Positions 1 through 5,576 of a stretch of DNA of 5,576 bases are shown here, piece by piece. Location: contig CAJUIE010000114.1 of NCBI GenBank assembly GCA_910586375.1, positions 1-5,576 on the forward strand, read 5' to 3'. Positions within the stretch are counted from its first letter, which is position 1. Each line of letters starts with the position of its first letter. The DNA comes from an uncultured Alistipes sp. (lineage in GTDB: Bacteria > Bacteroidota > Bacteroidia > Bacteroidales > Rikenellaceae). The notes under the pieces are model-generated. The model searched no databases, was not told the DNA's origin, and was given only the letters and a program-made list of their open reading frames with translations. The position numbers were made by a program, and so were the translations under genes.

Positions 1-1
1 G

Positions 2-637
2 TATATTCACGACCGCTACGGGCTCTCTTACCAGCAGATCGGCATCTTCACAGGCCCCTCCCACGCCGAAGAGGTCTCGCGCGGGAAGCTCTCCTACCTG
101 ACTATGGCCTGCACCGACCTGGGAAACGCCCGGATGATCGGCACAAAGTTCGCCACCCCTTACATTCGTCTGAGCTACACAACCGACCTCTACGGCATAG
201 AGTATGCAGCGATCCTCAAGAACATCTACGCACTGGCCGTCGGACTGGCCGTTGGACTGGGCTATGGCGACAACTTCCTTGCGGTACTGATCGCCAACAG
301 CGCCAACGAAATGACACGCTTCCTTGAGGAGAGCTACCCTACCGAAGGGCGCAACACGCAGCTATCGGCCTACTTGGGCGACCTGCTGGTCACCTGCTAC
401 TCGGTCTACAGCCGCAATCGCCGGCTGGGACTTCTGATTGGCCACGGCTGCACCGTGCGCGGCGCCCTGAACGAAATGACGATGGTCGCTGAAGGCTACT
501 TCGCCGCCGACTGCATCCGCCATATCAACACCCGTCACCAGGTCGACATGCCCATCGCACAAATGGTCTACGAAGTACTCTACAAAGGCGCTTCAGCCCG
601 TCGCAGCATGAAAGAACTGACCACCAAACTAATCTGA
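2..637 (+). CDS. gpsA: NAD(P)H-dependent glycerol-3-phosphate dehydrogenase, C-terminal part (5' end outside window)
   Basis: This enzyme reduces dihydroxyacetone phosphate to sn-glycerol-3-phosphate in the cytoplasm, the entry point for glycerophospholipid synthesis. The visible part is 211 residues. The family is about 330 long, so the N-terminal Rossmann core is cut off by the window edge. Seen here are GPSHAEEV (fragment residues 18-25), the segment YGIEYAAILKN with the expected catalytic lysine (about residue 73), GYGDN (about 87-91), LGDLLVTCYS (125-134) and SRNRRLG (137-143, the family's substrate/cofactor-binding loop). The end, VDMPIAQMVYEVLYKG, is typical of the family. The frame is open from the first bases, so an ATG at 104 is internal and not the start. 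The gene stops at TGA 635-637, six bases before pgi, which suggests co-transcription. Identification is firm. Confidence 0.95.
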   Translation, partial: YIHDRYGLSYQQIGIFTGPSHAEEVSRGKLSYLTMACTDLGNARMIGTKFATPYIRLSYTTDLYGIEYAAILKNIYALAVGLAVGLGYGDNFLAVLIANSANEMTRFLEESYPTEGRNTQLSAYLGDLLVTCYSVYSRNRRLGLLIGHGCTVRGALNEMTMVAEGYFAADCIRHINTRHQVDMPIAQMVYEVLYKGASARRSMKELTTKLI

Positions 638-643
638 CACGAT

Positions 644-1975
644 ATGAAAACACTCAAAGCAGACATCCGCAAAAGCGGCATCCATATTTCAGCCGCGATG
701 AAGGAACAAGCCCAGGCTGCCAACGCCCTGCTTCACTCGGGCAAGGGTGCAGGCAATGATTTCTTAGGCTGGGTACACCTCCCTTCGGCGATCTCCGACG
801 CCGACCTCTCGGCCATCGAAGCGGCCGCAGCGAAACTGCGCGAAAGAGCCGACCTGGTGATCTGCATCGGCATCGGTGGTTCATACCTCGGCGCCAAGGC
901 CGTGCTCGAAGCGCTCAACGACCCCTTCAGACTGCTGTGCAAGGAGCAGAAAAACCCCACAGTGGTTTTCGCTGGTCAGAACATTTCGGAGAACTACATC
1001 CACGCCCTGCTGGAGGCATCGAAAGAGCACTCCGTCGCCGCCATTGTCATCTCCAAGTCGGGCACCACGACCGAACCGGCCATCGCCTTCCGCCTCATCA
1101 AGGCCGAAATCGAAAAGCGCTACGGCAAGGCCGAGGCCGCCGAACGCATCGTGGCTGTGACCGACAAGGCCCGCGGCGCACTGAAAACGCTGGCCACCAA
1201 CGAGGGCTATCCTACGTTCGTTATTCCCGACGACGTGGGCGGTCGTTTCTCGGTATTGACACCCGTAGGGCTCCTGCCGCTGGCCGTTGCCGGAGTCGAC
1301 ATCCGGGCGCTGGTGCGCGGTGCGCAGGAGATGGAGGCAGCGACCGACGAAAAGGTCGCCTTCGACGAAAATCCTGCGGCGATCTATGCCACCGTGCGCA
1401 ACGCGCTCTATGCCAACGGCAAGAAGATCGAAATCCTGGGTTCCTATGAGCCGCAACTGCAATATGTCAACGAGTGGTGGAAGCAGCTCTACGGCGAAAG
1501 TGAAGGCAAGCAGGGCAAGGGCATCTTCCCGGCCAGTGTGACCCTTACAGCCGACCTCCACTCGATGGGTCAGTACATCCAGGAGGGTGAACGCACCCTT
1601 TTCGAGACAATCATTTCGGTCGTCGAACCCGACCACAAAGTCCTGATCGAAGCCGACAACGAAAATCTCGACGGTCTCAACTTCCTCTCCGGGAAACGCA
1701 TTTCAGAGGTCAACCGCATGGCCGAATTAGGCGTGCAGCTGGCCCACGTAGACGGCGGCGTACCGAACATCCGTATCGAAATTCCTCGCATCGATGCCCA
1801 TACGGTGGGGGGACTGCTCTACTTTTTCGAAAAGGCGTGCGGAATCAGCGGTTATCTACTGGGTGTCAATCCGTTTGACCAGCCAGGCGTAGAAGCCTAT
1901 AAGAAAAACATGTTCGCCCTGCTGGACAAACCGGGCTACGAAGAGGAATCGAAGGCCATCAAGGCCCGGCTGTAA
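644..1975 (+). CDS. pgi: Glucose-6-phosphate isomerase
   Basis: This enzyme interconverts glucose-6-phosphate and fructose-6-phosphate in glycolysis and gluconeogenesis. The 443 residues match the short bacterial form (about 445-450, as in Bacillus). Motifs in order are CIGIGGSYLGAKAVLEAL (74-91, first SIS sugar-phosphate domain), ISKSGTTTEP (136-145, phosphate loop), DVGGRFSVLTPVGLLPL (197-213, PGI signature 1), YGESEGKQGKGIFP (283-296) and GYLLGVNPFDQPGVEAYK (403-420, PGI signature 2). Expected catalytic residues are E285, H306 and K420. Their spacing of 21 and 135 residues equals that of the Bacillus enzyme as I recall it. The ATG at 644 is chosen because it lies six bases after gpsA and MKTLKADIRKSG is a normal N-terminus. 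There is no Shine-Dalgarno sequence, as usual in Bacteroidetes. No promoter is visible in the 6-base gap, so it is probably transcribed with gpsA. A hairpin terminator follows. Confidence 0.97.
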   Translation: MKTLKADIRKSGIHISAAMKEQAQAANALLHSGKGAGNDFLGWVHLPSAISDADLSAIEAAAAKLRERADLVICIGIGGSYLGAKAVLEALNDPFRLLCKEQKNPTVVFAGQNISENYIHALLEASKEHSVAAIVISKSGTTTEPAIAFRLIKAEIEKRYGKAEAAERIVAVTDKARGALKTLATNEGYPTFVIPDDVGGRFSVLTPVGLLPLAVAGVDIRALVRGAQEMEAATDEKVAFDENPAAIYATVRNALYANGKKIEILGSYEPQLQYVNEWWKQLYGESEGKQGKGIFPASVTLTADLHSMGQYIQEGERTLFETIISVVEPDHKVLIEADNENLDGLNFLSGKRISEVNRMAELGVQLAHVDGGVPNIRIEIPRIDAHTVGGLLYFFEKACGISGYLLGVNPFDQPGVEAYKKNMFALLDKPGYEEESKAIKARL

Positions 1976-1996
1976 AAGGCCCTCTTCATTCTGACC

Positions 1997-2032
1997 AAAA
2001 AGCGAATCCCCTGTTTAGAGGATTCGCTTTTT
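1997..2032 (+). terminator. Intrinsic terminator of the gpsA-pgi unit
   Basis: A perfect 13-bp inverted repeat pairs AAAAAGCGAATCC (1997-2009) with GGATTCGCTTTTT (2020-2032) around a 10-base loop. Two further pairs (CT with AG) can form inside the loop after one mismatch. The T run forms part of the 3' arm and sits 21 bases after the pgi stop codon. The matching A run on the 5' side means it could also stop transcription coming from the right. Confidence 0.88.
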
Positions 2033-2042
2033 CCTTTCTACC

Positions 2043-2096
2043 CCACTTCGGATTTTTCGCAAATGGATCAAATCAGAACATTCATTCCCGAAGTGG
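2043..2096. repeat. Perfect 9-bp inverted repeat upstream of the rubrerythrin-like gene
   Basis: CCACTTCGG (2043-2051) is the exact reverse complement of CCGAAGTGG (2088-2096), with 36 bases between the arms. It lies between the pgi terminator and the start of the next gene at 2143. Nothing resembling a TAnnTTTG element is visible between 2041 and 2142, so the promoter of the downstream gene is not identified. The repeat could be a long-loop RNA stem or a pair of operator half-sites, or it could be chance. The function is unknown. Confidence 0.4.
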
Positions 2097-2142
2097 CACA
2101 AAAAATGCAACATAACGAATCCCTCAACATCCCCACCACGTC

Positions 2143-2790
2143 ATGAAGCTGCGACCGATCATCGTTCTCTTACTTTTCGTCGTATCGGCAGGCGCCCTCG
2201 CCTGGATATACTACGCAGCAACCCGCACACCCCTTCCGCCCAAGACGTTGCCGTGGATCGAGACGATCGCCGACCTGGATGACTGCTGCCGCCGCAAGCA
2301 TGTCAAGGCCGTTCAATACGATCATTTCGCCCGCCTCGCCGAACAGGAACAAATCGACCGCCCATGTCTGCTGTTTCGGGCGTTGGCCTGCTCAGAACGG
2401 CTTCAGGAGGAGAACTGCGCCCGCGTAATCGTGCACTTAGGCGGACATTACACTGCCCCCGAACGAATCGTGCTCTTCCACAGCACCACAACAGGAAACA
2501 TGGAGCGCAGCGCAGCCTACGAACGCCGTATGCTCGAAGAGTTCCACTGCGCAGCGATCGGCCGGGCCCTTGACCGCGGCAACCGCTATGCCGCCCGCAT
2601 CCTGATCTGGGCTGCGGCAGCAGACATGCGACATATAGCCCTGCTCGAACATTGCGACACCTGCCGCACCACGCCGCAAAGTGGCTACATGGTCTGCCCC
2701 CGCTGCGGTAACATCTACGAACTGAATTATTGCGACTCCTACTGCCCGTTCTGCATGACCGAAGGCAACAAATTCATCCGTTTCGAATAG
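2143..2790 (+). CDS. Membrane-anchored, degenerate rubrerythrin-like protein with C-terminal rubredoxin-like zinc/iron ribbon
   Basis: Rubrerythrins are normally cytosolic peroxidases with a di-iron four-helix domain and a rubredoxin Fe(SCys)4 end. This 215-residue protein begins with a charged tip (K2, R4) and a hydrophobic segment at about 5-25, ending in a weak signal-peptidase-like ALA at 18-20. The rest is therefore predicted to lie outside the inner membrane, either anchored or secreted. Residues 42-99 and 127-170 line up without gaps with my recollection of rubrerythrin (LLFRALACSERL, GNRYAARILIWAAAADMRH). Only E85, E127 and H164 of the expected ligands remain. The other positions are K52, Q88, M130 and D161. 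The end is intact: CPRCG (185-189), CPFC (201-204), then GNKFIRF. It has thirteen cysteines, including an extra C171-x-x-C174. ATG 2143 is the only start that includes the hydrophobic segment. It stands alone and converges on yebC. The fold is likely; peroxidase activity is doubtful. Confidence 0.78.
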   Translation: MKLRPIIVLLLFVVSAGALAWIYYAATRTPLPPKTLPWIETIADLDDCCRRKHVKAVQYDHFARLAEQEQIDRPCLLFRALACSERLQEENCARVIVHLGGHYTAPERIVLFHSTTTGNMERSAAYERRMLEEFHCAAIGRALDRGNRYAARILIWAAAADMRHIALLEHCDTCRTTPQSGYMVCPRCGNIYELNYCDSYCPFCMTEGNKFIRFE

Positions 2791-2804
2791 CCCCGCCCCG
2801 ACAC

Positions 2805-2856
2805 AAAAAAAACGGGACGACCAAGGCTCCGAAAAAATTCCCCCCCCGTCGTCCCG
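2805..2856 (-). terminator. Intrinsic terminator of yebC with a G-run in the loop
   Basis: On the minus strand a perfect 9-bp stem, CGGGACGAC with GTCGTCCCG, is followed directly by eight T, a canonical terminator for yebC. On the + strand the arms are 2813-2821 and 2848-2856, with the A run at 2805-2812. The 26-base loop holds eight consecutive G (C on the + strand, 2840-2847). For the converging + strand gene there is no T run directly after the stem, so it works best in the minus direction. A second small hairpin, CCGCG/CGCGG (2854-2858 with 2866-2870), overlaps the base of this stem by three bases. Confidence 0.8.
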
Positions 2857-2893
2857 CGGAATTTTCGCGGACCAAACTCGCAAGCCGAATGGA

Positions 2894-3619
2894 TTACTCC
2901 TCCTCGGGCTCCTTCATGTTGTGGTAGACGTTCACCACGTCGTCGTCCTCTTCCAGACGCTCGACCAGCTTCTCGATCGACTCGCGCCCCTCGGCGTCCA
3001 GCTCCTTGGTATCGGTCGGCAGATAGGCCGATTCTCCCGACACAATCTCGAAACCCTTGTCATCGAGCCACTTCTGAATAGCGCCGAACGATTCATAGGG
3101 TGCATATACCGTGATTCCGTCTTCCTCGGCATAGAACTCGTCGACACCCAGGTCGATCATCTCCAGCTCCAGCTCCTCGGCATCGGTTCCGGCCGGGGCG
3201 TGGAACTTGAAGATGCACTTGTGCTCGAACATGAACGCCACCGATCCGCTGTTGCCCAGCGTACCGCCGCACTTGTTGAAATGCATCCGGACGTTGGCCA
3301 CCGTACGGTTGGTGTTGTCGGTCGCCGTCTCTACCAGGAAAGCAATACCGTGAGCGCCGTAACCTTCATAAACAACCTCCTTATAATCAGCAGCATCCTT
3401 CTCCGTAGCGCGTTTGATGGCACGCTCGACATTCTCTTTGGGCATATTTTCGGCCTTGGCATTCTGCATCAGAATGCGCAGGCGCGTATTGCCTGAAGGA
3501 TCAGAACCACCGGCCTTGACGGCTATTTCGATCTCCTTGCCCAATTTGGTGAACGTACGAGCCATGTGGCCCCAACGCTTCATTTTTCGTGCTTTGCGGT
3601 ATTCAAAAGCTCTTCCCAT
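2894..3619 (-). CDS. yebC: YebC/PmpR/TACO1 family protein (translation factor or transcriptional regulator)
   Basis: This is a complete 241-residue member of the YebC/PmpR/TACO1 family, at its usual length. Family members have been described as DNA-binding regulators. More recent work on YebC and mitochondrial TACO1 points to a ribosome-associated role in relieving stalls at proline-rich stretches. Seen here are the N-terminal helical domain (1-75, FTKLGKEIEIAVKAGG, then NMPKENVERAIKR), the central block VYEGYGAHGIAFLVE (83-97), TDNTNRTVANVR (100-111), GGTLGNSGSVAFMF (118-131), and the closing ERLEEDDDVVNVYHNM (220-235). The N-terminus MGRAFEYRKARKMKRW is the Bacteroidetes variant and differs from the MAGHSKW type. 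That supports ATG at 3617-3619 as the start. An own promoter lies at 3645-3652 and a strong terminator follows the gene, so it is probably monocistronic. The molecular role in this organism is inferred. Confidence 0.95.
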   Translation of the reverse strand: MGRAFEYRKARKMKRWGHMARTFTKLGKEIEIAVKAGGSDPSGNTRLRILMQNAKAENMPKENVERAIKRATEKDAADYKEVVYEGYGAHGIAFLVETATDNTNRTVANVRMHFNKCGGTLGNSGSVAFMFEHKCIFKFHAPAGTDAEELELEMIDLGVDEFYAEEDGITVYAPYESFGAIQKWLDDKGFEIVSGESAYLPTDTKELDAEGRESIEKLVERLEEDDDVVNVYHNMKEPEEE

Positions 3620-3644
3620 AGTGCTTTGTTTTTCTTAAGTGACG

Positions 3645-3652
3645 CAAAGGTA
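3645..3652 (-). promoter_or_regulatory. Promoter -7 element of yebC
   Basis: On the minus strand TACCTTTG matches the Bacteroidetes -7 consensus TAnnTTTG exactly. It lies 25 bases before the yebC ATG, leaving a leader of about 20 bases. The matching -33 TTG is not clear. The position 19-21 bases upstream holds a T-rich stretch around TATGTTTTTTT. It sits in the 89-base gap after the esterase gene, so yebC need not depend on readthrough. Confidence 0.6.
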
Positions 3653-3708
3653 TAAAAAAGGATGAAAAAAACATAGGGCACGGGGATTTTTCCACGCAGG
3701 AACCCAGA

Positions 3709-5277
3709 CTAATAGACATGGCTGTAAGCCGTCGGCACCCAGTCATCGGTACGGAAAGGCTCGGCAGGGAGGCCCTCGCCGTTTTCCAGATTGGTGACCG
3801 GATAGAGCAGGTAGGCATAACGGATCGCCACCTCATCGGCGGTAGTGGTCGCCGAAACAACTTCGGGGCAGGTCAGCCATATCTGCTCGCCGTGGATTTC
3901 GGCCGTTGCGGCATGGAACACATAGGGCGCCCCGCTCTTCGAAGCCACATAAAAATACTTCGGAACCTGGGAATCGTTGGTGCGCAAGCCTGCGGCATGG
4001 TCGAAAGCGATCTTCACCACGCCGTTCTCCACCGTATGGCTGCGATAACGGGGCCCCAGACAAGCTATTTCCGTCATTCCATAAGTATTGTGGAGCGCCA
4101 GACGCGCCAGACGCTCCCCCACGGGACGCTTCCAAATGGGATGAATGTCCTCAGGATTGCCCACATCCATGGTCACAGCCATGCCCGTATGCGCCACCTC
4201 GTCGCGCGTCCGGGCCTGCGCCTCCCTCTGGTAAAAATAACCAGAATGCACCTTATAGGGATCGTTCGAATAGAAGAAATCCATATCCTCCAGCGGTCCT
4301 CCAAAACCCCAGGCGTTGATCTGCACGTAGTAGAACGGCAGATCACCGACGCCGAAGCCGCGGCGCCACGACCGGATCAATGTCGACATAAGCTCGGGAT
4401 AAGTCGTATAAGTATCCCAGTTGCCCTCGCCCTGATACCAGCAGACGCCGCGCACCGAGAGGCCAAGCAGCGGATGAATCATCGCATTGTACATCTCTGC
4501 CGGATGCACGAACAGATTTTCGTGGTTCTTCAGTGGATCGACATAGATCGACTTGAGTGTCATATTGGCTTCCAATACGCTTAACGGCACGAATGCCTGG
4601 GCCGTAGCTCCGCCATAAGAGGTATTGACCAACCCCACAGGCACGCCGCCGAGTTTCTCATGAATCATCCGACCGAAGTAGTAGCCCACGGCGCTATGCA
4701 GGGCCGCCGTTTCGGGCGTAGTCTTGTACCATCGATAGAAAGGCTCGGGCTGTTCGCGCCAGTCGTACAGCTCGGTCGCGGCAGTCAGGGGCTGGGCCTT
4801 ATAAAAACGGATTTCGGGATAATCGGCCTCCGCAATTTCAGTCTGTGCATTTTCGGCCTGCGCAAGAGCGAACTCCATGTTGGACTGGCCGCCCAAAAGC
4901 CACACCTCGCCGATCAGCAGGTCAGCAAGCGTTTCGCTTTGCAATGTCGTTGACACAGTAATGGACTGGGGCGCATTGTCCGCCGGAGCAGCTGGCACAG
5001 GAACGTCGAGTGTCCAATACCCTCCCTCAGGTACTATTGTAGAGAAGGTCTGCGACGTCCAGCTGGGTGCTGCCGTGATCTTCACGCCAGCACGCGAACG
5101 GCCCCACAACCGGAAAGGCCGGTTTTGCTGGAGTACCATTCCACTTTGCAACGAACTGTGCAGTACAAAACGCCCCTCGACCGCAGGCTCCGAGGTTCCG
5201 CCATCGTCTGAAGACGACGAACAGGCTATGCCACACACCATGCCTGCCATTAGAATTGCAAGGAAAATTTTCTTCAC
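3709..5277 (-). CDS. Surface lipoprotein, sialate O-acetylesterase family (SASA/SGNH hydrolase)
   Basis: The family removes O-acetyl groups from sugars, classically 9-O-acetyl sialic acid, so that sialidases can act. Substrate here is inferred; other acetylated glycans are possible. From the GTG at 5277 the protein has 522 residues. MKKIFLAILMAGMVCGIAC is a lipoprotein signal with lipidated C19, followed by SSSSDDGG, an acidic stretch like the Bacteroidetes surface export signal. A beta domain follows (MVLQQNRPFRLWG). The SGNH core shows GGQSNMEFAL with nucleophile S132, NTSYGG (218-223), CWYQGEGN (279-286) and DIHP with D377 and H379. The C-terminal part ends with NLENGEGLPAEPFRTDDW (496-513). 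The frame is open up to an ATG at 5358, but the promoter lies inside that extension, so the GTG at 5277 (or 5280) is preferred. No nan or sialidase genes are visible nearby, and no convincing terminator follows. Confidence 0.9.
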   Translation of the reverse strand: MKKIFLAILMAGMVCGIACSSSSDDGGTSEPAVEGRFVLHSSLQSGMVLQQNRPFRLWGRSRAGVKITAAPSWTSQTFSTIVPEGGYWTLDVPVPAAPADNAPQSITVSTTLQSETLADLLIGEVWLLGGQSNMEFALAQAENAQTEIAEADYPEIRFYKAQPLTAATELYDWREQPEPFYRWYKTTPETAALHSAVGYYFGRMIHEKLGGVPVGLVNTSYGGATAQAFVPLSVLEANMTLKSIYVDPLKNHENLFVHPAEMYNAMIHPLLGLSVRGVCWYQGEGNWDTYTTYPELMSTLIRSWRRGFGVGDLPFYYVQINAWGFGGPLEDMDFFYSNDPYKVHSGYFYQREAQARTRDEVAHTGMAVTMDVGNPEDIHPIWKRPVGERLARLALHNTYGMTEIACLGPRYRSHTVENGVVKIAFDHAAGLRTNDSQVPKYFYVASKSGAPYVFHAATAEIHGEQIWLTCPEVVSATTTADEVAIRYAYLLYPVTNLENGEGLPAEPFRTDDWVPTAYSHVY

Positions 5278-5310
5278 CACTTGAATGCTTAATCGTTTAA
5301 GTTGGCTTAG

Positions 5311-5340
5311 CAAAGATACGTTAATTTTTCTTTCCTGCAA
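5311..5340 (-). promoter_or_regulatory. Promoter of the SASA esterase gene
   Basis: On the minus strand TTG (5338-5340) is followed after exactly 19 bases by TATCTTTG (5311-5318). This fits the Bacteroidetes sigma factor consensus TTG-N19-21-TAnnTTTG. Transcription should start near 5304, giving a leader of about 27 bases to the GTG at 5277. This placement is the main argument against the upstream ATG at 5358. No operator is recognised. Confidence 0.75.
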
Positions 5341-5378
5341 CCGTAAAACGCCGGGCAAGGCTATTTTTACATCTTTCT

Positions 5379-5576
5379 TTCGCTTCGGGTTTTCGTAAAG
5401 GGCCTTATCGGAGATCAGACCGTCGGGAAGATAAAAGCGGTTACGCCTGGAGCAGTACGCCCTCTTCGGCGTCGAGCGTGGTCGGGTCGAACTTGCACTT
5501 CTACAGTTCCGGCGTGTACCCCGAGAACGGCGGCCACCGTGCGCTCGGTTTCCCCGTTCGCTGCGTGCCCGACAAC
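5379..5576 (+). pseudogene. C-terminal fragment of a FISUMP-like domain protein (no start codon; runs off the window)
   Basis: The frame with codons beginning at 5379 reads FASGFRKG, SGYAWSSTP (about 5436-5462), FYSSGVYPENGGHRALGF (5499-5552) and PVRCVPDN to the window end. This pattern (WSST, then F-x-SSGV-x-P, then R-x-x-GF-x-VRCV) is the C-terminal signature of the Fib_succ_major (FISUMP) domain, found in many Bacteroidetes cell-surface proteins. The frame is open from 5325, but it contains no ATG and the only GTG and TTG codons lie inside the domain. The bases upstream are taken up by the divergent esterase promoter. The expected N-terminal signal peptide and the first part of the domain are missing. 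It is most likely a truncated remnant. A silent recombination cassette or an upstream frameshift are alternatives. The stop codon is beyond the window, expected within a few codons. Its role is unknown. Confidence 0.6.

Noticed and set aside
104..637. ATG at 104 as the start of a 177-residue protein
   Set aside because: The GpsA frame continues upstream to the window edge with the family motif GPSHAEEV, so this ATG is internal.
881..1636. A 251-codon open frame on the minus strand inside pgi
   Set aside because: It is antisense to a gene with every catalytic motif in place, has no recognisable domain, and is expected from the third-position bias of a GC-rich gene.
3661..3705. Possible terminator of the esterase gene just after its stop, with a T7 run on the minus strand
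   Set aside because: The best stem, GCGTGG with CCCCGT around a 6-base loop, has a mismatch and a wobble pair, and the T7 run is about ten bases away. It is too weak to list as a feature.
3718..4584. A 288-codon open frame on the plus strand inside the esterase gene
   Set aside because: It is the complementary shadow of the SASA gene. The real frame carries the signal peptide, S132, D377 and H379, while this one shows no family features.
5285..5398. A 37-codon plus-strand frame from ATG 5285 that could supply a start to the FISUMP fragment by frameshift
   Set aside because: It ends at TAA 5396-5398 in a different frame, overlaps the esterase promoter, and encodes nothing like a signal peptide or FISUMP N-terminus.

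Overview
The window looks like a Bacteroidetes chromosome, most likely an Alistipes-like gut genus. The evidence is GC-rich genes with AT-rich gaps, two promoters with the Bacteroidetes -7 element TAnnTTTG, starts without Shine-Dalgarno sequences, a YebC protein with the N-terminus MGRAFEYRKARKMKRW, a lipoprotein with an acidic stretch after its lipid cysteine, and a FISUMP-type domain. The genus is an inference. Genes fill most of the window, and no gene-free stretch exceeds 300 bases.

Left part (1-2040, + strand): a two-gene housekeeping unit. The C-terminal two thirds of GpsA (glycerol-3-phosphate dehydrogenase) is followed after 6 bases by a complete glucose-6-phosphate isomerase (Pgi, 443 aa). 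A strong hairpin terminator closes the unit. GpsA diverts dihydroxyacetone phosphate to phospholipid precursor, and Pgi links glucose-6-P and fructose-6-P.

Middle (2041-2893): a short AT-rich gap with a perfect 9-bp inverted repeat, then a 215-aa protein on the + strand. It has an N-terminal membrane segment, a rubrerythrin-like four-helix region that has lost most of its expected di-iron ligands, and an intact four-cysteine rubredoxin-like module at its end. It converges on yebC. The gap between the two genes carries a terminator for yebC with an unusual run of eight G in its loop.

Right part (2894-5280, - strand): a predicted surface lipoprotein esterase of the sialate O-acetylesterase (SASA/SGNH) family, then yebC. 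Each has its own Bacteroidetes-type promoter. The esterase promoter lies inside the longest possible ORF, so its true start is a GTG at 5277. From about 5379 to the window end, a + strand frame encodes the C-terminal part of a FISUMP-like domain with no usable start codon. It is probably a truncated remnant or a silent cassette.

I see no tRNA, rRNA, CRISPR array, insertion sequence or defence system. The most unusual items are the degenerate membrane-anchored rubrerythrin and the startless FISUMP fragment.
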